A stretch of DNA of 64,000 nt from Eriocheir sinensis (lineage: Eukaryota; Arthropoda; Malacostraca; Decapoda; Varunidae), in NCBI RefSeq assembly GCF_024679095.1, contig NW_026112139.1, forward strand, positions 146,642-210,641. Direction: 5' to 3'. The position numbers and the translations under genes were made by a program. The notes under the pieces are model-generated. The model worked only from the letters and a program-made list of their open reading frames with translations, was not told where the DNA came from and did not search any database. The number at the start of each line of letters is the position of its first letter. Position 1 is the first letter of the stretch. Below, piece after piece: positions 46,441-58,731 of the stretch.

Positions 46441-47086
46441 AAAATGTTCCTTATAAATGACTTTATTATTTTTAGGGTCTACAAACGACTCCTTCATCTG
46501 GCGGAACAGATTTCTTGAAGGGGAATTTGGAGACTATGTGCTTCTAGGTACGTATATGGTGTTCATTTTGAGGAGAAAAAGCTGTTTTTCACAGTGACTA
46601 TGCGTCAAAAAGATATAAAACAAATGATTATACAATTTTTTACATAACACCGTGAGGAGATCTGTCAGATCTCCCACAGCAAAGCAAGAACACCACTACA
46701 ACCTTCGGAATCTTGAAGATTCGTTTCAGGTGACTTACCATTTCATTCTTTACAGTGACTTCCACCTTCACCTCAGTTCCCCATGTCATATAACTGTTAA
46801 AGAGATTCGGTTGTTTTCTGCATTCAGTAATCTTACGAACAATAAAACTATGCACTACTTAATGGGATTTTCAAAGTCAATTAGAATAGTTGTCAGGCCA
46901 CAATAATTCACAGGTGTCTCCACAAATCCGGCGGTGTTCCTCAATATGGCCCCCTCAAGTGTGCCAAAAGCATCACCTCGTGCTTCCTGCTACACAACCG
47001 CTGTGTGAGCCGCTAGAGTCCAGTTCAGATCAGGTATCTATTTATCAATGTGTTACTTGCAATGATCTAGTTTACTATTTGTATCA

Positions 47087-47087
<1 letters not shown>

Positions 47088-47170
<83 letters not shown>
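47088..47170 (+). repeat. (TA)n microsatellite
   Basis: TA array adjoining the A-tail of the next SINE fragment. Confidence 0.97.
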
Positions 47171-47180
<10 letters not shown>

Positions 47181-47262
47181 TGTAGTAGGCATCTTCACGG
47201 TGGGGCCTGATGTTCGGCCCAAGGCTTCATCCCAGTGGGGCCGGATTGTCGGCCCAGCCGAC
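47171..47262 (-). mobile_element. tRNA-derived SINE 3' fragment, third copy
   Basis: In reverse complement it carries two GGGCCGAxxATCxGGCCCCAC-type units and the GAAGATGCCTAC tail, then an A-run leading to the TA array. The tRNA-like head is missing. Confidence 0.75.
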
Positions 47263-47820
<558 letters not shown>

Positions 47821-48064
47821 CAGACAAAATGCCCCCAGATATCTTGTTTAACCGTGGAATTGTTGAGTGTGAAGGAGACTCGAAACACATCATACTGCCT
47901 TCATTATACGCCAGCCAGGATTTGAACCACTGCACTGCTGCGACATCGCTGCCATCTCCGCTCCATGTAGCAGAGATGGCAGCAGGCTCCCCAGCTGTGG
48001 TTCGATTCCTAATATAATAAACCTGTCTACCTTTAATCCTTCTTGCTTCGGTAAAACTAGACCA

Positions 48065-51000
48065 CTTTTTTTTTTACATCAAAGGCCATGGCAGGGCAAC
48101 AAAAATAGTACAAAAAAAAGCCCACTACTCACCGCTCCCATAAAAGATAAAAAAGAACAGTAGCCAAAAGAGAGGTCAATTTCGGGTGGAGAGGTGTCTT
48201 GCTATACTCTTCTGGAAAGAGATGAAGTCATAGGCAGGAGTAAATACCGACGAAGGGAGGCTGTTCCAGAGTTTACAAGTGAAGGGGATGAAAGAATGGA
48301 GATGCTGGTTAACTGTTGCATAAGGGGTTTGGACAGTATAGGGATGAGCATGAGTAGAAAGTCGCGTGCAGCGGGGCCGCGGGAGGGGGGAAGTATCCAG
48401 TTAGCAATTTCAGAAAAGCAGTTAGCATGAAAATATCGTTAGAAGATAGAAAGAGAGGCAACATGGCGGCTGAATTAAGAGGTAAAAGGCTGTCAGTAAG
48501 GGGAGGAGAGCTGATCAGACGAAGAGCCTTAGACTCCACTGTCCAGGAGAGCTGTGTAAGTGGACCCCACACACACACACACGTGAGATACAGACTCAAT
48601 ACGAGCTCGGACACGGACCAGCTGAATTGAGAACATTTGTGCCGGGGAGAAGAACTGGCGGAGACAATACAGAACCCCCAACTTTGAGGAAGCTGATTTA
48701 GTGAGACAGGAGATGTGAAGTTTCCAGTTGAGATTATTAGCTAAGGATAGACCGAGGATATTTAGTGTTGAAGAAGGTGACAGCTGAGTGTTATCAAAGA
48801 ATAGGGGATAGGTGTTTGGAAGATTATGTTGAGTTGATCAGTGGATATTTTTTTTTTGAGGCATTGAAGGACACAAGGTTCCTTATACCCCAATCGGAAA
48901 TGATAGCAAGGTCTGAGGTTAAGCATTCTGCAGCCTCCAGTCTGGAGTCTTGTAATTCCTCTTGAGAAGGTCTTCTGTTGAAAGAAGTTGTATAATGCAG
49001 AGTGGAGCCGTCAGCGTATGAGTGGATAGGACAGTTTGTTATGGAAATAACGTCATTGATAAAAAACAGGAAGAGAGTGGGTGATAGGACATAGCCTTTG
49101 GAACACCGCTGTTGATAGGTTTAGGGGAAGAACAGACCGTCTACCAAAGCGGAGATAGAACGGCCGGAAAGAAAGCTGGAGACAAAGGAACAGAGAGAAG
49201 GATAGAAACCGTAAGAGGGCAGTTTAGAAAGCAAAGACTTGTGCCAGACTCTATCGAAAGCTTTCGATATGTCTAGTGCAAGCGCGGAAGTTTCATCGTA
49301 ACGGCTAAAAGAGGATGACCAGGAGTCAGTTAAGAGAGCAAGAAGATCGTCAGTAGAACGCCCCTTGCGGAACCCATACTGGCAATCAGATAGAAGGTCA
49401 AAAGAGGAAAGATGCTTTTGAATCTTACGGATGAGGATTCATTAAAAATCTTTAGATAGACAGGAAAGTAAAGCTATAGGGAGGTAGTTTGAAGGATTGT
49501 AGCGGTCACCCTTCTTAGGCACAGGCTGTATGAAGGCGTACTTCCAGCAGAAAGGAAAGGTAAATGCTGACAGGCAGAGACGAAAAAGTTTGACCAGGCA
49601 GAGTGTCAGCACGGAGGCACAGTTTTTAAGGACAATAGGAGGCACTCCATCAGGTCCATAAGGCTTATGAGAGTTGGGTCCAGAGAGGGCATATAAAACA
49701 TCACTCTTAAGAATCGTAACAACAGGCATAAAGGTGTCAGAGGGGGGGTGCGTAGGAGGAATATGCCCAGAATCGTCCAGAGTGGACTTTTTACAGAATG
49801 CTTGAGCGAAGAGTTCAGCCTTAGAGAGATGAGACGGCCGTGCTGCCGTCAGTGTTAAGGAGAGGAGTGAAAGATGAAGAAGTGAAGTTGAAGGAGATAT
49901 TTTGGCTAGGTGCCAGAAGTCTCAGGAAGAATTAGTAAAATCAAGGTTTGACATTTTATATTTATGAAAGAGTTTTTGTTAAGTCGAAGAATAGATTTGG
50001 CACGATTCCGGGCAGCAATATAAAGATCATGGTTAGCAGGAGTGCGTAGGGTCTGGTACCTTTTGTGAGCTGCCTCTCTATATTTGACAGAATGAGAACA
50101 AGCGTGACTACACCAAGGCTTTTTAGCATGAGAAGTAGAGAAAGTACGTGGAATTCCTGAGACAATCACCTCCGTGATGCGCTTGCCACACACAGAGGGG
50201 TCTCGCTCCTGGAAGCAGTAATCATTCAACGGGAAATCGGAAAAGTACATCCTCAGGTCGTCCCACGGAGCCGGAAGCATCGCCTCCTCTATGGGTCCAA
50301 AGGGTGTACAGGAGCAATAGGACAGAATACAGAAAAAAGGTTGTGATCGGAGGACCCCAACGGAAAGAACAGTTTGACAGGGTAAGCAGAAGGGTTAGAG
50401 GTAAAGAAGAGGTATGGTATATTGGGCCTGTCTCCAGGACGGCCGGGAATACATGTAGGGTGCTGAATCAACTGGCCTAGATCGTTGAGGAGAGCAAAGT
50501 TGTAGGATCGTTCACCAGGCTGCTCAGTGAAAGAGGATGAAAGCCAAAGCTGGTGGTGAACATTGAAATCCCCCAAGATGGAGATTTCAGCAAAGGGAGA
50601 GTGGGTCAAGATGTGCTCCACTTTAGAGTTCAAGTAGACAAATAATTTTACATAGTTACTAGAGGTAGGTGAGAGATAAACAGCACAGATGTATTTTGTA
50701 ATAAAATGACAATGAAGTCTTAGCCAGATGGTTGAAAATTCAGAAGAGTCAAGGTCGTGGGCACGAGAGCAAGGGATGTCGTTGCGCACGTAGGCGCAAC
50801 ATCCAGCTGTGGATTGAAATTTAGGATAGAGATAGTAGGAGGGAACAGAGTAGAGGTTGCTGTCAGTAGCCTCAGAAACCTGTGTTTCGTTGAGGAAGAG
50901 AAGATGAGGTTCAGAGGAGGAGAGATGATGTTCCACAGAATGAAAATTATAGCGAAAACCGCGGATGATGCAGAAATTGATAAGAAAGAGGTTCGAGGAG

Positions 51001-51232
51001 TTATCAACACACCTCTCAAGTCGGCAGCCGGAAGGAATCCTCCTGGGGAATTTGTGGACCCCCTCCACCCCGCAGGCGAGGACGAGGCACTGCTATAGGC
51101 CGCCAATTTGAATTTTAATTTTGGGAAAAGGTGTGTATGTTGTGTGAATGTACTGTGTTGTGGAAAGAGAGGATCTGTCTTTCAGAGACCATGCTGAACT
51201 AATCTCTGGTGTTGAAGAGACAATATGAAAAC
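48065..51232 (-). mobile_element. Jockey-like LINE copy F (full length)
   Basis: The most complete copy: 5' UTR (51107-51232), endonuclease, RT, 3' UTR and poly-A tail (T-run at 48066-48075), about 3.17 kb. Its 5' end agrees with copy A, which defines the family 5' terminus. It is frameshifted many times. Confidence 0.88.
48300..51106 (-). pseudogene. Jockey-like endonuclease-RT, copy F
   Basis: The endonuclease frame 50289-51068 is open for 259 codons: LLFLNETQ (TETQ changed to NETQ), [14 protein letters not shown] and SSDHNLFS. The RT is in pieces: YGPDGVPPIVLKN with KKGDRYNPSNYLPIALLSCLSKDF (49442-49729) and the catalytic loop reading YADG instead of YADD (about 49005-49017), followed by the C-terminal region near 48300-48600. 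The loop mutation should be inactivating by itself. Confidence 0.85.
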
Positions 51233-51325
51233 GGATAGTGAGGACATGGCACAGGCGTAGCCAGGATTTCAGTTAGGGGGTCACAATCTTTACCAGTCTG
51301 TCTCATTAGTGATAAGGATTTACAC

Positions 51326-53407
51326 CAGTGGTTCTTAACCTTTTAAATTGTATGACCCCTGAGACTCTCAGGGTATTGCCGTGACCCCCTATAATAAATT
51401 TTGTAATGGTGACCTTTATGTAAAGGTAAGGTAAAACAAAACTATATGAAGATCCTGATTTATAGAAAATATTACATATAAAATACCTTGCAAAATGCCA
51501 CAGATCCCCTGCAAGTGCTATTTCAAAATCCATGGAACTAATGCACATAAAATAAAACCTAACTATTCAATCAGTGGGAGGATTGACGTCATTGCTTAGC
51601 AGCCATAAGTACATCAAAGGAAGGAGTAGTGCTCAATAGGCAACACCTCATGTCGCTGTCAGTCACAAGTCTACTGCGTGCCTTCGTTTTCAGTGCCATC
51701 ATTGATGAGAATCCAGCTTCGCGGCGATAGGTCGAGGTCCAGTATGGTCAGTGCACGCACCGAAAGAAGAGGATAGTCGTCATTCAGTGTCGCTCAAAAT
51801 GTCGGAAGCTCTTGTTTAGAAAAACCGACTTTCAACTGAGTATCCTCACGAATTTGAAGAAATTCTACCTTTGCAGCAACATCATTATCACAGATGGCAC
51901 TGTCCTTCACTGAGAAAGGACTGGAGATCCACGCATCAGTACAGCGGTCATCCAGTCTTGGAAAGTAACTTTCGATGGCGTCATTCACTACCAGAAGATG
52001 AGCTGAGATCCCCTCACGGAAACTACATTCAGCTTCTACCATAGAATCTAGGATAGTTGTCATATGAGGGAAGAAAGTTGTGTCACTGTCCTGAACTCTT
52101 TTCACGTAAAGTTGAATCTTACACTTGAATACTGCCACTTTGTCACGAAATGTGTGCTGCATTGCAAGGTTTCCTTGGAGTGAAATATTCAGTGAATTCA
52201 CTTCAGAGAAGAAATCAGCCAAGTAGGCAACCTTTGTTACGAAACAGATATCTTGCATCATTTCGTGAAGAAGATTTTCTTTCGTGGTACGACCTTCTTG
52301 CAACAGCATCGTTATTTCCACTCGAAGTTGCAGCACGCGATTCAGAATTTTGCCACGTGAGAGCCAACGTACCTCCGTGTGAAACAGGAGAACAGAGAAG
52401 TCAGAGCCAAGTTCTTCACAATCTTCACAACGTCTGTGAGCACTTCTTGAAGTCCAGGTGGGATAGTCTTCATCGCCAAAGCATAAAGATGAATCATGCA
52501 ATGAGTGAAGGAGACATGCGGAGCGACATTCTTCACAGATCATGGGAGGAACCCCATCTGTACACAGACCGACAAGTGCTTCCCAACTCAGCCCATGTTT
52601 AATAAGGAGAAAGGCTTCTAGGATTTTGAAAATATCTTCTCCACGAGTTGTTGTGGCCACTGGCTCAGAGTACAAGTACTCATTCTTCATACCTTCCTTG
52701 TCAAGGTAGCGAACATAAACAATAAATTGGGAACATGAGGCAACATCTGTCGACTCATCCAGTTGCAAGGAATAAACAGGACTACTCTTCACAGCACTCA
52801 CCACTTGCAGGAGAATATTCTCACTCATGTCCGAGATCCTTCTTTTGACTGTATCATTCAAAAGGGAAATCGCCCTCAACTTGTGAACCTGCTGTTCTAC
52901 ATGAATCAACTTCGTTGTTTCCAGAATGCAAGGCATAATCAGATTTTCACCAATGGTATGAGGCTTCTTGGTCTGCGCGATTTTTAGAGCAATTCTGTAT
53001 GAAGCCTCCAGCACGTTGCTTTGTTCTGACGAGCGAACTGACTAGTGGAATCGATGCGACTGGCCTTCAGAGCAGCTTCTTTTCTTGAAGTAGTCCAAGC
53101 TTTTGTCCACCACTTGGCTGTGGTAAGACTCAAAATGAACCTTCAGTTTGCTTGGCCTCATACTTTCATGACTCACAACGTTGGTGCAACTACTGCGCCT
53201 TGGGAGTCACAGCCAGAGCAGACACATACAGACCCTCCCCACCCCACCCCCGTAGCTATGATCTGACTGACTGACTGATTGTGGTTGATGTTTTCAGCAG
53301 CTGGCCGCTTCACATACATGAAATAAATTATTTTCTCCCAAACCCTCCGCAACCCCTCGAAACCCCAAACGACCCACAGGGGTCACGACCCCCACGTTAA
53401 AAATGTG
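51326..53407 (-). mobile_element. hAT transposon (ZBED5/SCAND3-type transposase)
   Basis: The left end begins CAGTGGTTCTTAACC (51326), a classical hAT terminus. The right end, read in reverse, begins CACATTTTTAACG near 53407; both ends lead into GTATGACCCC/GTGACCCC-like sequence. The flanking octamers ATTTACAC (51318-51325) and ATCTACAC (53408-53415) differ at one base and would be the 8-bp target duplication. The transposase is on the minus strand. Confidence 0.75.
51583..53180 (-). pseudogene. hAT transposase, decayed
   Basis: The N-terminus has a BED-finger remnant (SHESMRPSKLKVHFE, about 53125-53175) and YHSQVVDKSLDYFKKR. The main frame (51794-53014) reads [36 protein letters not shown] (catalytic Asp region), LCTDGVPPM, then leaves frame for about 130 bp. 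The true frame there reads [21 protein letters not shown]. It returns at [19 protein letters not shown]. The C-terminal dimerisation motif EAGFSSMMALKTKARSRL lies out of frame at about 51620-51690. About 30 residues after VKIVKN are missing. Compensating frameshifts explain the long but partly wrong open frame. Confidence 0.85.
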
Positions 53408-53619
53408 ATCTACACTATTTGGGCGGTCACAACCATGCACGGCATGTCATTCTCGAACTTCGACAAACCCACAAAAAAGGAGTTCCTGAAGGGGGCACGT
53501 GCCCCTGTGCCCCCCCTGGCCACGCCCTGGGGCATAGGAAGGGTTTTGTAGGGCTTCAGCACTCTCCTCACATATATACCTCACCGGGAGTGGCTTGCGC
53601 CCGTTTTGGTAGTGCCTTC

Positions 53620-54192
53620 CTACCTACTCCACTGAGACCAAAACTTGAATATTCTGCAGTTGAGTGGTCGCCTCACTAAAGAAGGATATCAGAACGCTGG
53701 AAAGGATACAGAGAATTGCAGCTGAAATGGTCACAGAACTCTCGAATATGACGTATGAAGACAGATTCAAGGATATTTAATTGATTGCACTGGAACAAAG
53801 AAGGGATAGAGATCTGATCATGCCGTGTAAGTTTGTAAATAACTTTGATGAGGTAGACTAAACATGAGCAGATGCCGTCCCTAACTTTTATTGTAACCAG
53901 CACGTGAATACCTGTAAGCTTTGGAAGAAAGCAGACAAGTCTTGCTTACCCTTTGTGACATACCACTGTTACCCGTTACAGAATTATCTCTTAATGATTT
54001 CTTAACTGCGAGAACGCAGGGGCTGAGAGGACATGGGAAGAAACTTAATAAAGGAACCTGTTTGAGTGACCTAAAAAGTATCATAAAAGTGTTAACGCAT
54101 GGAACAGCTTGCGGGAAGAGGTGGTGCGGGCGACCAGTGTCCAACGAATGAATGTTACCCATTTTTAAGTGTTTACTTTTTAAAGTAGTTGG
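53620..54192 (+). mobile_element. CR1-like LINE 3' fragment, second lineage
   Basis: Across frames: LRPKLEYSAVEWSPH, LERIQRIAAEMVTELSNMTYEDRF, LEQRRDRDLIM, LRGHGKKLNKGTCLSDLK and VNAWNSLREEVVRATSVQRM. This is a CR1-group RT tail distinct from the lineage at 1-1063 and 38797-41501. It runs up to the LTR at 54193. A second piece of it lies inverted at 55668-55797. Confidence 0.75.
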
Positions 54193-54740
54193 TGTTAAGT
54201 GTTACGTTTAAGGCGCAAACTGTTATCTCACTCGTCACAGGGCCGGTGTTACCGTGGCCTGCTTCACAAGTTGATTTTAGTAGGTGAGATAACACAATAG
54301 CCTTTACTTTAGTTAAGTGAGGTGTGTGGATTATGTTTTAGCCGAGCGGAGCCGTTAAGTTCAATTTGAGGTCATTTTAGTTCTCTCTCACAGGGAAACT
54401 AAAAAGGTGTGCTGTAATTTAACTATATTAACAGTTTTATACAATAGTTTATGTGAGCAGAGTCGCACGAAGATAAGCAAGCACCCAGCGCGGAACGGCT
54501 GATCACCGCCCGCTACCCGCCCATTGTCTTTTCAACTCTTCTCCGCGTTGCTCGCCCTTTTTACTGCATCTTGATTCGTCCCGGAAGGTGTGGCTTCCGG
54601 TTGATGACTGCTGATGAAAGTCATCATTTGCTGATCCCTGCTGATCTAGCGTCAGCTCATCTCAGTTCCCACGGCCAAAAGCACGACGTGTTGTTAAACA
54701 TCTTGTGTTGCGATACCGTCCGGGTGTCGCAACACATACA
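54193..54740 (-). repeat. LTR-like direct repeat 1
   Basis: It shares with 58732-59248 the blocks GGTGAGATAACACAATAGCC, TTAACTATATTAACAGTT, GCTTCCGGTTGATGAC and ACGGCCAAAAGCAC, in the same order and strand. Confidence 0.8.
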
Positions 54741-55667
54741 GTCATACGTTCATATACACATGCCGATATTGATATTACATCGGTCGATCCCCTAAAAATA
54801 GCGACCCCGCGATTCACCCCACCTTTATAAATTGCTGTACTTACCCATGTTACAGTCGCCGAATGTGTACTAGCTAAGCGCGGTCTTGTTACAGTTGCTT
54901 TTAAGATGATCACACAAGTCAGAGCCCGCCTAACGATACAACATAGGGAAATGCCAATGATAATAATCATAGAAATAACAAGAAATGGGGAATGTACATA
55001 CAGGTTGAGGTAAACAGAGCTAGAGTCATGGACATGGAATCTGAGTTCTATTCTGAGAAAACAAAATAATAGCTCGAAAATTTTTTTCCATGATACATCC
55101 TAGAAAAATTAAATTGACTAAACTGTCATTAGGATACATGGTAATGGAGCTATTTGGAATAGTAAAAAGAAAAAGGAAAAATCCTTGAAGAAGATCTGCT
55201 ACACACTGAACCTTCGAGTCACACCTTGACACAAAACTGTCGCAGAGAAACACTCATCTGTTGAGTGACAATTAATTGCCAGTGTCGTTACCCTCGGCAC
55301 GCCTTTGAGACGAGCGAGGTCTACACCAATAGATTAAGTTGTGTGAAAAGAGGCAATGTTATCCGTAGAGTCTCCTAATAGTTACAATGTGATAACAAGG
55401 ACAAGTCTGGAGAACCTTAGAAGCATCGGCTGTCAGCACCACTAACTCCTAATACTCCGTTTTTCAGGTCTACAGTACTATAAAAGAAAATCCTGTCACC
55501 AAGTTGTGAAATCACTGTTGTAACAAATCGCACTGAAATATATAACTCCGGCATAATTGATTAAAAATAATTCCAGCATTAATAAACATCAAATTAAAAG
55601 ACAAATTTCCACCTTCCCTCGATCGTAACGAACGTGGATGACTGAAATCTGTGACGCAAAGATAATT

Positions 55668-55797
55668 CCCGTAACGGGTAACAGTGGTATATCAAGCAAA
55701 GGGTAAGCAAGACTTGTCTGCTTACTTCCAAAAGCTACAGGTATTCACGTGCTGGTTACTATAAAAGTTAGGGACGGCATCTGCTCATGTTTAGTTA
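55668..55797 (-). mobile_element. CR1-like fragment, inverted
   Basis: Reverse complement of about 53850-53985, sharing GACGGCATCTGCTCATGTTT and GGGTAAGCAAGACTTGTCTG in the opposite strand. It covers the RT tail segment downstream of the FDEVD-like motif. Confidence 0.8.
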
Positions 55798-56804
55798 AGT
55801 CTGTCATTGCAGAGAAAAAATGTCTGTTTCAAGCATAAGCACATGAGATTCAAGGTTAAAAAGTACTTATCCCTATGTTAGTCTACACCCTCGGTTATTA
55901 CGGCTCAAAAAAAAAAAAAAAAAATAGAAGACTGGCTGCCTTGCATCAACTCAGCAATAAAAAAAATAGTGGGTAAGAGTGAAAAGTATTACTCAAGCAC
56001 TCCCCTCTCGTTTGAAAAATATGAAGGGAAAAGCTCAGGAACCAAATATAAATTAGTAAATGCGAGGATGCAGGTTATAGTCGTTTGGTGGAAAGATAGA
56101 CAAAGCAGCGTCAGGCTGAACCTCAAACCGGCGCTAGTCTTTGGAGACGATCACTATGCATTCTGTGTATTAAAAAAAAAAGGTCGTTAAGCTCAAATTT
56201 TCGTCCATCTATTTATCTGACTATTTCTGCATAAACCACGGGTAAAAGAACACACCAAGGATTTTTTTTTTTTTTTTTTTTACTGCTGGTGACACCCAAA
56301 AAGGTTTAGGTCAGAGGGTCGAAGGCCCCCCTCCCCGACGAACGTGTCGACGGCTAAAGAAGCTTCAAAAAGGACCCAAAATTACTCTAAGTGCCATAAA
56401 AGTTGGCTGATAAAACCGTGTAGGTTGCCAGTGGGGCTGTAGTCAAGGGATACTGCACTCCTTCGAAGATGAACTTTAAGGACAATCATGTACACAAGAA
56501 CTCTAGTAATAATCTAGCATTAGCTACAGAAATGGTTTCTCCATCTGTCCAGTTTCCTTGTTTTAAACACGAGATCAAATCAGTAGACAGCCTATAGGCG
56601 TCCACTGGCCTGTTAAAAGGCCATTCGTTTGCTGATGTCCACAGCAAAGTTTATACCCTTTACGAGGCTGTGTTACCCATCTTCCCCAAATGTTTCAAGA
56701 AAAAGTGACCGAAACGCATCATAATCCTTCCGTCCTGTGAACGTGCTCTTGTTTATGAGGTCAATCCCGTTCCGGCATTGACCTTTGAGCAGCTGAGAGA
56801 TATT

Positions 56805-57209
56805 TTATCTCCCGGATCGGACACGAATGAAATATCCATGACAATCTCGCTTTGAAACAAGAAGTCCGTGGCCGAATAATCTGCCTCCCTTACTACTTGC
56901 GAAAGGCCTAACTGCTGTTGCTGTTATCAGGTGATTAGGGGCAGAAGCCATTGTGGGATTAGTAAGGTAAGGTTGCTCATGCAGCGTAGGAGGAGCAAGC
57001 ACCCTTTGAAGACTGCTACCACTCCTTACATGAGAACAGTTACCGTTATCCTTAACAGCACTGTCATTCTCTCTACCACCCTCATAGTCCTCAGTGAGAC
57101 CTTGTAACTTCAGGTCAGGTTTCTCTGCCATAAAAAGAGTTACTAGTAAAATGAGGAGTAAAATGGTAAAAAAAAATTTTCGCTGCAAAAATAAGTAAGT
57201 AATAATCAT
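56805..57209 (-). CDS. Unidentified ORF in gag position
   Basis: 134 codons. An internal Met (MAEKPDLKLQGLTEDYEGG, near 57128) is the likelier start because the residues before it are hydrophobic and low-complexity. No domain recognised. The sequence continues in another frame below 56805 with LLKGQCRNGIDLINKS and DYDAFRSLFLET, which could be a gag capsid remnant. Low confidence. Confidence 0.3.
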   Translation of the reverse strand: MIITYLFLQRKFFFTILLLILLVTLFMAEKPDLKLQGLTEDYEGGRENDSAVKDNGNCSHVRSGSSLQRVLAPPTLHEQPYLTNPTMASAPNHLITATAVRPFASSKGGRLFGHGLLVSKRDCHGYFIRVRSGR

Positions 57210-57348
57210 TCACTGCTAAGTATGTGCTCCTCCCCGATGCTTTTAAAATGCATAATAAAAGAGGAAAAAATAATGAGTGAGGCTTAGCAAGAAAACTTCT
57301 CACTGTGCAATAAAACACACAAATACTGATAATACTGAAATACAAATA

Positions 57349-57934
57349 CTGATAGTCTTCTACCTCTTAAATTCCGCCGCAATGTTGCCTCTCTTTCTAT
57401 CTTCTATTGATATTTCCACGCTGACTGCTCTTCTGAACTTGCTAACTGCATGCCTCCTGATAATACTGATAATAATGAAATACAAATACTGATAGTCTTC
57501 TACCTCTTAAATTCCGCCGCAATGTTGCCTCTCTTTCTATCTTCTACCGATATTTCCACGCTGACACCTCTTCTGAACTTCCTAACTGCATGCCTCCCCC
57601 CTCCCGCGGCCACACTGCACTTGACATTCTACTCATGCTCATCCCTATACTGTCCAAACCCCTTATGCAAGAGTTAACCAGCATCTTCACTCTTTCATCC
57701 CTTACGCTGGTAAACTCTGGAACAATCTTCCTTCATCTGTACTTCCTCCTGCCTACGACTTGAACTCTTTCAAGAGGAGGGTATCAGGACATCTCTCCTC
57801 CCGTATTTGATCTTGCTTTCGGCCACCTCTTTTGTTTCTTTTTTAGGAGCAGCGAGTAGCGGGATTTGTTTTTAGTAGTGTTTTCTTTGTTGTGTGTGCC
57901 GATGAGCTGCCTCCTCAGTTGTAAAAAAAAAAAA
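57349..57934 (+). mobile_element. Jockey-like LINE copy G (3' end) with tandem junction duplication
   Basis: The 3' coding end and 3' UTR of the family with a poly-A tail (57922-57934). The first ~110 bp of LINE plus about 20 bp of flank are repeated: 57328-57457, then 57458-57597. The duplicated unit spans the insertion junction, so duplication followed insertion. Confidence 0.85.
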
Positions 57935-58731
57935 TTGAATATAGGAGAAAAGAAAATGAATGATTAAATATAAAATGCGTAACAATGTTGCTCAATAAAA
58001 ATAGTAAACATCCACACGCCAGAAAAATCAACAGCTGAAAAATCTAATAGATTAGATGCGGCCCTACACGCCTAAACACGTGAACATAATAATTCACCTG
58101 AAATCATGTTACAAGTGCTGTAATTACGGAAACCGTATGTAGTGTCAGCTAAAATGTGTTAAAAGCCTCGAAGACAGCAACTCGATACCCAGCTACTCAG
58201 CACCTGCGCGTCCTTCGCCTCGCCGGTGGCTGGGGCAGGACTGCAGGGGTGGCAGGGTCTGCCGTCCGTCGGCTGGTAGTGGTGGTGGGATTGGCGGCGG
58301 GCAGAGTATGTACGCCCGCCACAGTCACCCCTCCTGTCACAAAGTTCTCTGGCGAAGAAAAGAGCGCACCTACGACAGGCTGAGTCGTAGGTACATGATG
58401 AGGTGTCTCGAACGGTAAAAAAGGTAGAGAGACCCCCCCAGTGGAAAATATAGACTGTGTGGAGTTGTGGAGCGAGGCCCCGCTGTGTGTGTGGCTGGGT
58501 GCTGACTTGACGCTCACGGGCCGGGAAGGTCGTGCGCTGCGTCAGTAGTACGCTAGAACTACACGCTTCACTGTCTCTGCCCTCACACACTCTCACTGAA
58601 GTTACGTATGAGAGAGAGATATAACAATTCGGCGTATTTCGTAACCACGCTGCACACCATTTTATGTTAACTTTCTTTTAAGGTTCCTTTTAACGTGGTA
58701 AACGACGAGGCGGCCACCAGCCACTATTTTA

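Larger units (their letters stand above)
42557..47016 (+). pseudogene. PIF/Harbinger-type transposase gene (HARBI1-like), five exons
   Basis: Exons: 42557-42763, 42875-43003, 46476-46547, about 46657-46729, and 46914-47016 (stop TAG 47014-47016). Introns are GT-AG. Landmarks: LTTGISRTSVSRIL (helix-turn-helix-like), FPRVIGVIDSKNI (first catalytic Asp), then across intron 1 VNSKKFPLNMQVVFNDDG, and across the 3.5-kb intron 2 PRFQ-GSTNDSFIW with the second Asp, EGEFGDYVLLG, REEICQISHSKART, LKIRFR-CLHKSGGVPQYGPLKC and SCFLLHN. Exons 1-3 join in frame at both junctions. Exon 1 and exon 4 each need a one-base frameshift. The region expected to follow LLG (DSGY...P) is missing or in an unseen exon. 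HARBI1-like genes are often domesticated; decay or sequence error is equally possible here. Confidence 0.82.

Noticed and set aside
47990..48010. GGTTCGATTCC resembling a polymerase III B-box
   Set aside because: No A-box at a suitable distance and no tRNA-like fold; not enough to call a tRNA or SINE.
58156..58596. GC-rich ORFs on both strands
   Set aside because: Open in several frames because of base composition; no domain; probably leader sequence of the LTR-like element.
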